The translations under genes and the position numbers were made by a program. From positions 2,480,001 to 2,544,000 of the forward strand of contig CAWKPF010000003.1 in NCBI GenBank assembly GCA_963851415.1: DNA of 64,000 bases, in the 5' to 3' direction. The notes below the pieces were generated by a model. It was not told where the DNA came from and made no database searches. It saw only the letters and a program-made list of their open reading frames with translations. Shown piece after piece: positions 26,601 to 34,957 of the stretch. Position 1 is the first letter of the stretch; every line of letters starts with the position of its first letter. This DNA comes from CAWKPF01 sp963851415 (lineage in GTDB: Bacteria > Acidobacteriota > Thermoanaerobaculia > Multivoradales > Multivoraceae).

Positions 26601-26995
26601 CCGGCTCCGACGGTGAGGCGTTCGCCGAGGGGTTCCGCCGTCTCGGCCTCGGCAAGGTCATCGGCACCCGGACGTGGGGCGGCGAGATCTGGCTGTCGAG
26701 CAACAATCGCCTCAGTGACGGCGGACTGGCGCGAGCGCCACAGAATGGCGTGTACGGTCCCGAAGGAGAGTGGCTGATCGAAGGCTGGGGCGTCGAGCCG
26801 GACATCGTGGTGGACAATCTCCCGCACGAGACGTTTCAGGGGCGGGACGCCCAGCTCGAGGCGGCCATCGAGCATCTGCAAGCGCTGATCGCCGAGGATC
26901 CGCGCGACGTGCCTCCCCCGCCGCCGCTGCCCGACAAGTCGTTCGAGTATCCCGACCCAGCCACTCACCCGACCGGTTCCGGCGCTCGCCCCTGA
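23672..26995 (+). CDS. Tricorn-type S41 serine protease, secreted
   Basis: 1107 residues. Signal peptide at 1-26 (ALTAWILASSPTLAAG), then a TolB/WD40-like propeller region with repeated SPDG blades, a second propeller, an acidic insert near residue 565, the C1 helical region, a PDZ domain (about 770-865) and the S41 catalytic core. Catalytic candidates are His755 (LHISVRGGD), Ser979 in TGSDGEAF and Glu1037 (LIEGWG), matching the tricorn His/Ser/Glu pattern. It degrades oligopeptides; here the signal peptide suggests the periplasm rather than the cytosol. ATG 23672 has AGGAG 7 nt upstream. The Gfo/Idh/MocA gene follows after 20 nt. Confidence 0.93.
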   Translation: MRRFIALSSSYALTAWILASSPTLAAGVEGYYRFPDVHRETVVFAAEGDLWTVPLAGGLARRLTTHPGEETHPVFSPDGSQLAFSATYEGPTEVYVMPTSGGSPRRLTWEAEASTALGWTPSGEVLYATRHYSTLPNPLLVRVDPDSLERTTVPLYQASDGDFDATGRILYFARPAFHRNNTKRYRGGTARNIWRFASGDTEAINLTADFAGEDHSPMVIGSRIYWVNDRDGTMNVWSMTPEGSEPRQETFHSGWDVKSPSNDESRIVYQLGADLWHLDLSDGSTRRIPINLASDFDQLREKWETDPLEYLTSIDLHPQGRSVALTARGRVFVFPAGQGRSRQLARKPGVRYRDATFLPDGDVLLLSDETGETEFYRLPADGTAAPEQITDDADILRFGGVPSPDGRWLAYTDKNADLNLLDLSDGSTRRVTELREGSGDPSWSPDSQWLAYSERALNTYQQIKLFRAEDGQRATVTSDRTNSESPVWSPDGQWLYFLSDRNLRSLIGGPWGPRQPEPYFDHPMELFQVALQSGLRPSFRPVDELSEDSKDPGEKTHGEGDDGDTDDEAEARPIPAVQIDLAGIQGRLWPVPVPAGNYRNLSTDGKNLYWLSRDSGPEAQWHLKAVEIGPDPDEPATLVSDVLQYILSADSKTLMVRKKGGLFVFPASEKAPAELDEYKVDLSGWSFPISVREDLRQIFVDAWRLERDYFYDPGMHGLDWEAVRDKYRPLVERATTRQEVSDIIGEVVGELSALHISVRGGDHRTGPDEVVVASLGARMSRDSDAGGYRIDHLYLTDPDYPSWRGPLADPYLEIEPGDTLLAINGTPVLSVDDPAVLLRNTQERQVRLRLLDQGSATPRDVVVVPTADERELRYQEWEYTRRLAVEEAGQGQIGYVHLRAMTAANLAEWYRNFYPVFNRRGLIVDVRHNGGGNIDSIILEKLMRRAWMYWQDRVAEPSWNMQYAFRGHMVVLVDELTGSDGEAFAEGFRRLGLGKVIGTRTWGGEIWLSSNNRLSDGGLARAPQNGVYGPEGEWLIEGWGVEPDIVVDNLPHETFQGRDAQLEAAIEHLQALIAEDPRDVPPPPPLPDKSFEYPDPATHPTGSGARP

Positions 26996-27015
26996 GCGCG
27001 GACGGAAAGAGAGCC

Positions 27016-28281
27016 ATGACCAGAGACAAGAACAGACTCGGCGTCGGCTTCGTGGGAAGCGGCTTCATCACGCGGTTTCACATTCGCTCCTGGCAGACCA
27101 TTCGTGACGCCGACATCCTCGGTGTCTGGAGTCCGAACGCAGATCGTGCCCGCGAGGCCGCCGACCTGGCACGAGGGCTCGGCGTCGGTGAAGCAAGGGC
27201 CTTCGACTCGATCACGGCCATGGTCGAAGATCCCGCCATCGACGCCCTGTGGATCTGTGGCCCGAATCATCAACGCATCGCCAACATGGAGGAGATCGCC
27301 GAAGCCCTCGGGCGGGGCCAGGGGGAGCTCGTCGGAGTGGCCTGCGAAAAGCCGCTGGGGCGCAATCTCGCCGAAGCGAAGCGCATGCTCGAGCTCGTGC
27401 AACAGGCCGGCCTGCTCGACGGCTACCTCGAGAACCAGGTGTACGCTCCCTCGGTGGTCCGTGGTCGCGAGCTGGTGTGGCAACGCGGTGCCAGCGCCGC
27501 CGGCCGACCTTATCTGGCGCGAGCCGCCGAAGAGCACAGCGGCCCCCACAACGCCTGGTTCTGGCAGGGGGAGCTGCAAGGGGGCGGCGTGCTCAACGAC
27601 ATGATGTGTCACTCGGTCGAAGCCGCTCGCTTCATGCTCACAGACCCGACGAAGCCGCGCAGCAGCGTGACTCCCGTCAGGGTGAGTGCGCAGATCGCCT
27701 GCCTCAAATGGCAGCGCGACGAGTACGCCGCTCGGCTGCGCGAGCAGTACGGTAGCCAGGTGAACTACCTCGACCGCCCGTCGGAGGACTTCGCACGGGT
27801 GATGGTCGACCTGGTCGACGACGCCGGTCTCCCGCTGGTGATCGAAGCGAGCACCTCCTGGAGCTACGTCGGTGCCGGGCTGCGCCTTTCGATGGAGCTG
27901 CTCGGACCCGAGTACTCGATGCAGGCCAACAGCCTCGACACCGATCTTCGCCTCTTCTTCTCCCGCGATCTCAGTCAGGCCGAGGGCGAGGACCTGGTCG
28001 AGAAGCAGAACGCCGAGATGGGACTGATGCCCGTGCTCTCCGACGAAGCGGCCGCCTACGGCTACGACGCCGAGAACCGCCACATGGTGCAGGCCTTTCT
28101 CGCGGGGAAGCGCCCGAGCGAGACCTTCGAAGACGGTGTCGCCGTCACCGAGCTGTTGATGGCGGCGTACCTGAGTGCGGAGCGAGGAGAGACGGTGGCC
28201 TTTCCCCCCGACGGGCTCGACGAGTTCATCCCCGCCGTGGCCCAGGGGAAATGGAATCCCCGCCAGTCTCGAGGATCATGA
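27016..28281 (+). CDS. Gfo/Idh/MocA-family NAD(P)-dependent oxidoreductase
   Basis: 421 residues. N-terminal Rossmann fold with GFVGSGFITRFH; the family EKP motif is present as CEKPLGRN, with the lysine expected to take part in catalysis. The C-terminal domain provides the substrate site, including LNDMMCHSVEAARF with its conserved histidine. Substrates of the family are sugars, inositols and related polyols; the exact one cannot be read. No signal peptide. GGAAAGAGAG precedes the ATG, 20 nt after the tricorn stop, and the stop overlaps the start of the CAP-domain gene (ATGA), so tricorn, oxidoreductase and CAP genes form one operon. Confidence 0.92.
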   Translation: MTRDKNRLGVGFVGSGFITRFHIRSWQTIRDADILGVWSPNADRAREAADLARGLGVGEARAFDSITAMVEDPAIDALWICGPNHQRIANMEEIAEALGRGQGELVGVACEKPLGRNLAEAKRMLELVQQAGLLDGYLENQVYAPSVVRGRELVWQRGASAAGRPYLARAAEEHSGPHNAWFWQGELQGGGVLNDMMCHSVEAARFMLTDPTKPRSSVTPVRVSAQIACLKWQRDEYAARLREQYGSQVNYLDRPSEDFARVMVDLVDDAGLPLVIEASTSWSYVGAGLRLSMELLGPEYSMQANSLDTDLRLFFSRDLSQAEGEDLVEKQNAEMGLMPVLSDEAAAYGYDAENRHMVQAFLAGKRPSETFEDGVAVTELLMAAYLSAERGETVAFPPDGLDEFIPAVAQGKWNPRQSRGS

Positions 28282-28760
28282 TCGGGTCGTCCTCGCTGCG
28301 TGCCGAGACCGTGGCCATCGGGCTCCTGGCAGCCTTGGCAGCGGGCTCGGCGGGCTTCGGAATCGGAGCGGCCAGGAAGCTCGAGCGCTCTGTAGTCGAG
28401 CAGGTCAACAGCGAGCGCGGAAGAAGAGGGCTCGCTCCGCTCGAGGTCGACGAGAGTCTCGCCGAGCTGGCCCGCGAGCACAGTGAGGCGATGGCGAAGG
28501 GGCGGCGCAGCTTCGGGCACCAGGGCTTCGAGAAGCGAGCACGGAAGATCGCCAGGCTGGGCGGCGAGGCCTCCGCCGAGAACGTCGCCCTCAACCTTGG
28601 CCTGGAAGAGCCGGCGAACGAAGCCGTGGCCGGATGGATCAAGAGCTCTGGACACCGCGAGAACCTGCTCGGAGACTTCACGATCACGGGGGCCGGGGCC
28701 GCCCAGGGCTCCGACGGCACCTGGTACTTCACCCAGCTCTATGCCCGAAAGCAGGACTGA
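28278..28760 (+). CDS. CAP/SCP-domain protein, secreted or membrane-anchored
   Basis: 160 residues. An N-terminal hydrophobic segment (VAIGLLAALAAGSAGFGIGAA) works as a signal or anchor. The CAP domain shows VNSERGRRGLAPLEVDESL, HSEAM, GHQGF, AENVALN and WIKSSGHRENLLGDF, the ordered signature of bacterial YkwD-like proteins. The His/Glu pair of the CAP cavity is present. Function of bacterial CAP proteins is mostly unknown; binding of lipids, glycans or metal has been proposed. The ATG overlaps the preceding stop by 4 nt and the gene converges on the Crp/Fnr gene, 19 nt away. Confidence 0.9.
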   Translation: MIGSSSLRAETVAIGLLAALAAGSAGFGIGAARKLERSVVEQVNSERGRRGLAPLEVDESLAELAREHSEAMAKGRRSFGHQGFEKRARKIARLGGEASAENVALNLGLEEPANEAVAGWIKSSGHRENLLGDFTITGAGAAQGSDGTWYFTQLYARKQD

Positions 28761-28779
28761 CCGTGTCGCGTGACCGAGA

Positions 28780-29532
28780 TCAGGCTCCATCGCCGCGCAG
28801 TTTCTCTGCGTCGAGAATCCGAATCTTGCGGTACGAGACCTCGATGAGTTCCTGGTCGGCCAGGTGCTTCAAGTGCTCGTTGAGGCTCTGACGAGAGAGC
28901 CCCACGAGGGCGGCGAAATCCGCCTGCGAGATCCGAAGCTCGAGGTCCGAGGCCTGAGGGGCTCCATCGCTTTGATCGGCACGGCCTCGATCGGCACGAC
29001 GTAGCTCGATCAGATCCACGAGTCTGCGGCGAATCAGCGTTTCGCCATCGAGCCCCAGGACCTCGCCGAAGATCCGGATGAGCTCGGCATACCTGGAGAT
29101 CGGCAGTCGAGCGAAGTGCGGGAAGTGCCGAGGGTCTTCTTCGATCAATCGCTCGAATTCTCTCTTCGGCAGCAGGAGAAGCCTTCCGTCGGTCTGTGCC
29201 ACGACAGTGACCGCCGGGCTCACCTCGCTCAGGAGAGCGATTTCCCCGAACCAGAAGCCGATCTCCGCGATGTGCAGGAGCGAGCGAATGTCCAGATCGG
29301 GCCAACGCGCGAACTCGACCTGGCCTTCGAGCACGGCGAAGAGTCCCTCGATCGCCTCCGACTCCGAGGACAGCACTTGCCCCTTCGTGAAGTCTCGCAG
29401 GGACGAACGCTCGACGATCGAAGCCCGAAGCGCGGTGGGGAGACTCCCGAACCAGGTACCCTTCTCCAGGACCTCGAGGACCTCGGCTCGCTGTTGCGAC
29501 GACATCCTCCGAATGCGTGCGCGGATCGACAT
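28780..29532 (-). CDS. Crp/Fnr-family transcription regulator
   Basis: About 250 residues. Cyclic-nucleotide-binding fold at roughly 25-140 (EGLFAVLEGQVEFAR, GFWFGEIALLSEVSPAVTVVAQTDGRLLLL) and a winged helix at about 180-245 with ISQADFAALVGLSRQSLNEHLKHL. No cysteines of an Fnr iron-sulfur cluster are visible, and the phosphate-binding cassette (GEIALLSEVSPAVTV) departs from a perfect cAMP site, so the ligand is open. The start is uncertain: ATG 29532 lacks a good Shine-Dalgarno, and the frame stays open to 29661. An inverted repeat TCGTG/CACGA at 29535-29555 lies at the start and may be an autoregulatory operator. Confidence 0.85.
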   Translation of the reverse strand: MSIRARIRRMSSQQRAEVLEVLEKGTWFGSLPTALRASIVERSSLRDFTKGQVLSSESEAIEGLFAVLEGQVEFARWPDLDIRSLLHIAEIGFWFGEIALLSEVSPAVTVVAQTDGRLLLLPKREFERLIEEDPRHFPHFARLPISRYAELIRIFGEVLGLDGETLIRRRLVDLIELRRADRGRADQSDGAPQASDLELRISQADFAALVGLSRQSLNEHLKHLADQELIEVSYRKIRILDAEKLRGDGA

Positions 29533-29534
29533 TG

Positions 29535-29555
29535 TCGTGATCTTGACAGACACGA
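29535..29555. promoter_or_regulatory. Possible operator at the Crp/Fnr-like gene
   Basis: Inverted repeat TCGTG (29535-29539) and CACGA (29551-29555) with an 11-nt centre containing TTGACA. Dimensions fit a dimeric regulator. It overlaps the presumed start region of the regulator gene. Speculative. Confidence 0.25.
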
Positions 29556-29744
29556 GGGGGTCCGCGCACCCAACATGGCGATCCACACCGAATCGTTTCT
29601 TGGATTCGACTTCCGCGGAGGGGTCGGCCCGGTGTGTCTCGCGCGCTCGTGAGGGGCTCACCCTCAGTGGAAGAGCCGAAGGAGAGAGCTAGTACCACTT
29701 CCCGCTGAGCGGGCACTTTCACGACGGAATCGAAAGGAAAGGCC

Positions 29745-31679
29745 ATGTCCAAAGCAACATCTCGACTAGCTCTGGCGCTCGGCTTCCAGCTTCTCCTCCT
29801 GGTCCCGGCCGGAGCCCAGGAGTCGATCAATCCCGAAGGTCTCGAGGACGCGATTGCCGGGCGACCCTACTCGCCCTACGCCGACCGCGCCTACCCCACC
29901 GACGTCTACTTCGGCGACACGCACGTCCACACCGGCCTTTCCGCGGACGCCGGCGGTGGCGGCACTCGGTTGATGCCACGCGACGCCTACCGATTCGCGC
30001 GCGGCGAGCAGGTGACGTCGAACACCGGCCAGCCCGTGAGGCTCTCACGCCCGCTCGATTTCTACATGATCACCGATCACTCCGACGCCATGGGTGCGAT
30101 CACCGACATCATCGGTGGTGCTCCCAACATCCTCGCGGACCCCCAGGGCGCCGAGTTCCACGAAGCCTTCAACGCAGGAGGCGAAGTGGCTCTGCGGGCC
30201 GCACAGAAGCTGACGGCGATGTTCGCCCAGGGAGAGATCTCCCCCGCGCTCAACTATCAGCCCGGCAACCCGGCCTACGAGCGGGTCTGGGGCGACCTCC
30301 TCGCGGCCGCGGAAGAGTTCAATGATCCCGGACGGTTCACCACCTTCATCGCCTTCGAGTGGACGTCGCTGGTCAACGGCAACAACCTCCACCGCAACGT
30401 CATCTTCCGCGACGGCCCGGAGCGCGCCGGCCAGGTGGTGCCCTACACCACCACGCCGCCGTTCGGCAGTCCGAACCCCCAGGACCTCTGGAAATGGCTG
30501 CAGAACTACGAGGACACCACCGGCGGCGACGTGCTCGCCATCCCCCACAACGGCAACCTGTCGAACGGCATGATGTTCGCGCTCCAAGACGACTTCTCTA
30601 ACGGCGCCGCCTACGACCGCGCCTACGCCGAGACCCGGCAGAAGTGGGAGCGGCTCTACGAAGCGACTCAGATCAAGGGCGACGGCGAAGCGCATCCGCT
30701 GCTCTCGACCGAGGACGAGTTCGCCGACTTCGAGACCTGGGACTACGGCAACCTCGATGCCAGCGAAAAGAAGACCCCCGAGATGCTACCCGGCGAGTAC
30801 GTGCGCTCCGGTCTGAAGCGTGGCCTCGAGCTCGACGCCCGTCTCGGAGTCAACCCGTTCAAGTTCGGGCTGGTCGGGGCCAGCGACACCCACACCGGCC
30901 TGACGACACCCGACAACGACAACTTCTTCGGCAAGTTCACCGCCTACGAGCCCAACCCGGAGCGCGCAACCCACGTCAGCAAGAAGTACGCCGACGGGAC
31001 CGTTGCCCTCGATGCCTGGCAGTACATCACCGCCGGGCTGACTGCGGTGTGGGCAACCGACAACACGCGCGGCGCCCTGTTCGACGCCATGGAGCGGCGC
31101 GAGGCCTACGCCACCACCGGCCCACGCATGCGGGTGCGCCTCTTCGGCGGCTGGGACTTCGCGGAGGGCGACGCCCTGCGCCGCGACCTTGCGCTGGTCG
31201 GCTACAGCAAGGGCGTGCCGATGGGCAGCGACCTGCCGTCGGGTACCGGCGCCCCGAGCTTCCTGGTCTACGCGCTGCGCGACCCGATGGGAGCCAACCT
31301 CGATCGCGTCCAGATCGTGAAGGGCTGGATCGACGCGGCCGGCAATGCCCAGGAGAAGATCTACGACGTGGCGGTCTCGGACGGTCGTGACATCGGGGCC
31401 GACGGTCGCTGCAGGACACCGGTGGGCAACACGGTCGACCTGTCGATTCCGAGCTGGACCAACACCATCGGCGCCTCGGAGCTGGGCGCGGTGTGGACCG
31501 ACCCCGACTTCGACCCGTCGCTGCGTGCCTTCTACTACGCTCGGGTGATCGAGATTCCCACCCCGCGGTGGACCGCCTACGACGCGGTGAAGTTCAACCT
31601 CGATCTGCCCGACCAGATCCCGCTGGTCACCCAGGAGCGGGCCTACACCTCGCCGATCTGGTTCACGCCAGAGCGCTGA
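29745..31679 (+). CDS. DUF3604 protein, copy A (PHP-like metal hydrolase fold, secreted)
   Basis: 644 residues. Signal peptide MSKATSRLALALGFQLLLL ending AGAQ. The body has features of a metal-dependent PHP-like fold: YFGDTHVHTGLSADA near residue 56, FYMITDHSDAMG near 106, IPHNGNLSNGMMF near 266 and GASDTHTGLTTPD near 380, all histidine/aspartate-rich and well conserved. DUF3604 proteins are common in marine and soil bacteria and have no established reaction. AAGGAAAGG lies just before the ATG. The next gene, 55 nt downstream, is a paralogue sharing most of these motifs; an outer-membrane protein gene follows. Confidence 0.92.
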   Translation: MSKATSRLALALGFQLLLLVPAGAQESINPEGLEDAIAGRPYSPYADRAYPTDVYFGDTHVHTGLSADAGGGGTRLMPRDAYRFARGEQVTSNTGQPVRLSRPLDFYMITDHSDAMGAITDIIGGAPNILADPQGAEFHEAFNAGGEVALRAAQKLTAMFAQGEISPALNYQPGNPAYERVWGDLLAAAEEFNDPGRFTTFIAFEWTSLVNGNNLHRNVIFRDGPERAGQVVPYTTTPPFGSPNPQDLWKWLQNYEDTTGGDVLAIPHNGNLSNGMMFALQDDFSNGAAYDRAYAETRQKWERLYEATQIKGDGEAHPLLSTEDEFADFETWDYGNLDASEKKTPEMLPGEYVRSGLKRGLELDARLGVNPFKFGLVGASDTHTGLTTPDNDNFFGKFTAYEPNPERATHVSKKYADGTVALDAWQYITAGLTAVWATDNTRGALFDAMERREAYATTGPRMRVRLFGGWDFAEGDALRRDLALVGYSKGVPMGSDLPSGTGAPSFLVYALRDPMGANLDRVQIVKGWIDAAGNAQEKIYDVAVSDGRDIGADGRCRTPVGNTVDLSIPSWTNTIGASELGAVWTDPDFDPSLRAFYYARVIEIPTPRWTAYDAVKFNLDLPDQIPLVTQERAYTSPIWFTPER

Positions 31680-31734
31680 CGGGCCGCCGGAGTTCCGCGA
31701 CGGCCACTTCACAGGCAAACAGGAGCAGAACCAT

Positions 31735-33612
31735 ATGAACCGATTTCCCCTCTTCCTCGCGCTGGCCGCGATCACCTTCGTGTCTGGCCCATCGACGGCG
31801 CAGGAGTACTCGCCCTACCTGGACGACTTCCCGAACCAGGTCTTCTTCGGCGACACTCACGTGCACACCAGCTTCTCGGCCGACGCGGGTTTCGCCGGCA
31901 CGACCCTGGGACCGGAAGACGCCTACCGGTTCGCCCTCGGCGAGGAGGTGACCTCCAGCACCGGCGTACGCGCCAGGCTCCAGCTCCCCCTCGACTTCCT
32001 GGTGATCGCCGATCACGCCGAGAATCTCGGCCTGGCGCCCCTCGCCGCGGCGGGGGACCCCGACGTTCTGGCGACCGACTACGGCCGCAAGATCCACGAC
32101 CTGCTGCAGGCCGGCCAGGGAGTCCAGGCATTCGACGAGTGGCGGGCGTCGAAGGCGAGCGGCGTCGACCCGATGGGTGGCGACGAGGGCCTGCCGGCGG
32201 CGAGGACGGCATGGAATCTCATTATCGAGGCGGCCGAGAAGTACAACCAACCGGGTCGCTTCACCGCCTTCATCGGCTACGAGTGGACCTCGGTCCCGGG
32301 CGGCAACAACCTTCACCGCAACGTGATCTTCCGCGACGGCGGGGGACTCGCCGAACAGGTGCTGCCCTTCAGTTCCTACGACTCGGAGTCCGCCGAAGAC
32401 CTGTGGCAGTGGATGGCGGACTACGAGCGCACCACGGGCGGCAAGATGCTGGCCATCCCGCACAACGGCAACCTCTCGAACGGGCTCATGTTCGACGACG
32501 TGACCTTCAAGGCCAAGGCGCCGATCGACCGCGATTACGCCGAGCGTCGCGCGCGCTGGGAGCCGATCTACGAAGTGACCCAGATGAAGGGCGACGGAGA
32601 AGCCCACCCGGCGCTGTCACCCGAAGACGAGTTCGCCGACTTCGAGACCTGGGACAAGGGCGGCATCAACTCGCCGCTGCCCAAGACTCCCGACATGCTG
32701 CCGCGCGAGTACGCGCGGGGCGCCTATGAGCGCGGTCTGCAGTACGAGGAGAAGCTGGGCGTCAATCCGTTCAAGTTCGGCATGGTGGGATCGACCGACA
32801 CCCACACCGCGCTGATGACCACCGACGAGTCGCAGTACTTCGGCAAGATCACCTTGCTCGAGCCGGCTCCGAGCGAAGACCGCTTCTACGAGCTGGTGGC
32901 GGGGCGCACCAACCCCGATGATCTCGACATCGAGATCGAGGCCTGGCGGGTGCAGAGTGCCGGCCTGGCGGCGGTCTGGGCGCGCGAGAACACCCGCGAG
33001 GCGCTGTGGGACGCGCTGGCCCGCAAAGAAGTCTTCGCGACCACCGGCACCCGCATGCGGGTGCGGGTCTTCGGTGGGTGGGACTTCGATGCCGGCGACC
33101 AGGATCGGCCCGACATGGTGAAGCTCGGCTATACGCAGGGCGTCCCGATGGGAGGCGACATCCATGGCGCACCCGCCGGCAGGGCCCCGAGCTTCCTGGT
33201 TCACGCCACCAAGGATCCCAACAACGCCAACCTCGACCGCGTGCAGATCATCAAGGGCTGGCTCGACGCCAGCGGCGAGACCCACGAGCGGATCTGGGAC
33301 GTCGCGGTCTCCGACGGGCGCGAGATCGGTCCGGACGGGCGCTGCCGAACGCCGGTGGGAAGCACGGTCGACGTCGAGGAGGCGAGCTATCGCAACAGTA
33401 TCGGCGCTGCCCGACTAGGCGCCTTCTGGCAGGACCCGGAGTTCGACCCCACGCAGCGCGCCTTCTACTACGTGCGGGTGCTCGAGATCCCCACGCCGCG
33501 TTGGACCACCTTCGACGCCAAGATCTACGCCCGCGAGATTCCCGAGGGCGCACCCACCGAGATCCAGGAGCGCGCCTACACCTCCCCCATCTGGTACACG
33601 CCGGGGAACTGA
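31735..33612 (+). CDS. DUF3604 protein, copy B (PHP-like metal hydrolase fold, secreted)
   Basis: 625 residues. Signal peptide MNRFPLFLALAAITFVSG ending STAQ. It repeats the motif series of copy A: FFGDTHVHTSFSADA, FLVIADHAENLG, IPHNGNLSNGLMF, GSTDTHTALMTTDE, and the shared C-terminal ERAYTSPIWYTP. The copies differ mainly in the segment after the second motif. The downstream gap to the outer-membrane protein gene is 16 nt, so copy A, copy B and the barrel form an operon. The pair may act on related substrates or as a heteromer; neither can be read from sequence. Part of this gene recurs, almost identical, in the remnant at 34726-34931. Confidence 0.92.
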   Translation: MNRFPLFLALAAITFVSGPSTAQEYSPYLDDFPNQVFFGDTHVHTSFSADAGFAGTTLGPEDAYRFALGEEVTSSTGVRARLQLPLDFLVIADHAENLGLAPLAAAGDPDVLATDYGRKIHDLLQAGQGVQAFDEWRASKASGVDPMGGDEGLPAARTAWNLIIEAAEKYNQPGRFTAFIGYEWTSVPGGNNLHRNVIFRDGGGLAEQVLPFSSYDSESAEDLWQWMADYERTTGGKMLAIPHNGNLSNGLMFDDVTFKAKAPIDRDYAERRARWEPIYEVTQMKGDGEAHPALSPEDEFADFETWDKGGINSPLPKTPDMLPREYARGAYERGLQYEEKLGVNPFKFGMVGSTDTHTALMTTDESQYFGKITLLEPAPSEDRFYELVAGRTNPDDLDIEIEAWRVQSAGLAAVWARENTREALWDALARKEVFATTGTRMRVRVFGGWDFDAGDQDRPDMVKLGYTQGVPMGGDIHGAPAGRAPSFLVHATKDPNNANLDRVQIIKGWLDASGETHERIWDVAVSDGREIGPDGRCRTPVGSTVDVEEASYRNSIGAARLGAFWQDPEFDPTQRAFYYVRVLEIPTPRWTTFDAKIYAREIPEGAPTEIQERAYTSPIWYTPGN

Positions 33613-33628
33613 CGGAGGAGATCGAGTC

Positions 33629-34603
33629 ATGCCGTGCTCACGACTACTCTTGCGCAGGGCCACCTGTGCTCTCACGCTGGGATTGGGAACACTGCTCTCT
33701 CTTCCGGGACTCGTCCTCGCCCAGGGGGAGGGAGCCCGGGTCTACCTGCTGGCTCCCAAGGACATCAACGCTCTGTCCTTGACCTACATGGACGCAGAGA
33801 GCAACTTCAACTTCGCGCAGGACATTCTGATCGAGGGCGCAGACCTGCGCAGCGATATCCTCGCGCTCAACTACAACCGCTTCTTCTCTCTCGGCGGGCG
33901 CCTGGCGGAAATCTGGGTGACCGGAATCTGGGGGTCGATCCGGGGCGATGTCGCTTTGGGCCCCGAAGCACCCCCCAACTCGTTCTTCGAGCCCGGAAGC
34001 AGCATCAACATCCCGAAGGAGTCAGGGATCGCGGACCCCTATCTCGCGATGCGAGTCGGACTGATCGGCTCTCCTGCGTTGAGTCCGGCCGAGTTCGTCA
34101 AGCACAGACCGGGATTCCAGATGTCCGGATTGGTCGGGGTGTACCTTCCGGCGGGGGACTACGATCGCGACCGCCCTGTCAATCTCGGCACCAATCGTTG
34201 GGGCTATCGATTCGGGCTGCCGATGATCGTACCCTTCGCGTCTCCCGCCAGTCGGACCGCGCTCGAGATCGTCCCCAGTGTCGTCTTCTACGGGGACAAC
34301 ACCGATCCCTTTCGCGCCGACCTTCGCGAGCAGGACCCGCTCTACGTCGTCGAGTCGCATCTCACCAGGAACTTCACACCGAAGTTCTGGGCCGGACTCG
34401 ACCTGCGCTTCCAGTACGGGGCCGAGACCACCACCGACCGCGTACCCGATGGCAACCGGCTCGACTCGCTGGGTGGCGGTGCCTCTGTCGGCTATCAGTT
34501 CACGCCGTCCTTCGGGGGTTGGATGAGCTACGGCGAGATCTTCGCCAACAACGACGGCAGCGAGGGCGACATGCTTCGTTTCCGTTTCGCCTACGTGTTC
34601 TGA
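33629..34603 (+). CDS. Outer-membrane beta-barrel protein (MetA-pathway phenol-degradation/transporter type)
   Basis: 324 residues. Signal peptide through LVLAQ at about residue 33. The mature chain alternates short polar and aromatic strands and ends in an aromatic residue (RFRFAYVF), a typical barrel C-terminus for BamA recognition. DINALSLTYMDAESNF near the start and the long run of strands fit the family annotated as MetA-pathway phenol degradation or putative transporter. It would let hydrophobic or small substrates pass the outer membrane. GGAGGAG precedes the ATG, and it is translated from the DUF3604 operon, 16 nt after copy B. Confidence 0.82.
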   Translation: MPCSRLLLRRATCALTLGLGTLLSLPGLVLAQGEGARVYLLAPKDINALSLTYMDAESNFNFAQDILIEGADLRSDILALNYNRFFSLGGRLAEIWVTGIWGSIRGDVALGPEAPPNSFFEPGSSINIPKESGIADPYLAMRVGLIGSPALSPAEFVKHRPGFQMSGLVGVYLPAGDYDRDRPVNLGTNRWGYRFGLPMIVPFASPASRTALEIVPSVVFYGDNTDPFRADLREQDPLYVVESHLTRNFTPKFWAGLDLRFQYGAETTTDRVPDGNRLDSLGGGASVGYQFTPSFGGWMSYGEIFANNDGSEGDMLRFRFAYVF

Positions 34604-34725
34604 CGAACCAACCAACGGGTAGGAGAGACGCCTTGAAGATCGGCAAGAAGGGCCTTCTCGACCGATAGGACGAAGGACCCGACCCGGCGTGTTCGCGTGA
34701 TGGCGATGACGCTCCACCCTGTGCA

Positions 34726-34931
34726 CCTGCCGTCGGGCACCGGCGCCCCGAGCTTCCTGGTCTACGCGCTGCGCAACCCGAAGAGAGCCACCTCGATCGC
34801 ACGCAGGTCATCAAGCAAAGGCTGGCTCGACGCCAGCGGCGAGACCCACGAGCGGATCTGGGACGTCGCGGTCTCCGACGGGCGCGAATCGGCCCGGACG
34901 GGCGCTGCCGCACGCCGTGCGACAGAGTGAC
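34726..34931 (+). pseudogene. Chimeric DUF3604 remnant
   Basis: About 200 nt of DUF3604 sequence with no gene around it. Its left part (from 34731, coding PSGTGAPSFLVYALR) matches copy A at 31237-31280; its right part matches copy B, with a 68-nt identical run (34820-34887 versus 33256-33323). The reading is then frame-shifted and ends in TGA at 34928. Upstream, GTAGGAGAG and a TTG at 34633 open an 11-codon ORF that stops at 34668, perhaps the old gene start. This looks like a collapsed third copy or a recombination scar between the two neighbours. It makes no functional protein. Confidence 0.75.
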
Positions 34932-34957
34932 TCCGCCTCGCTCACCGGCCGACCGCG

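Noticed and set aside
34697..34930. 77-codon frame as an intact small gene
   Set aside because: It is a shifted, truncated piece of the neighbouring DUF3604 genes with no domain core, so it is listed as a pseudogene.
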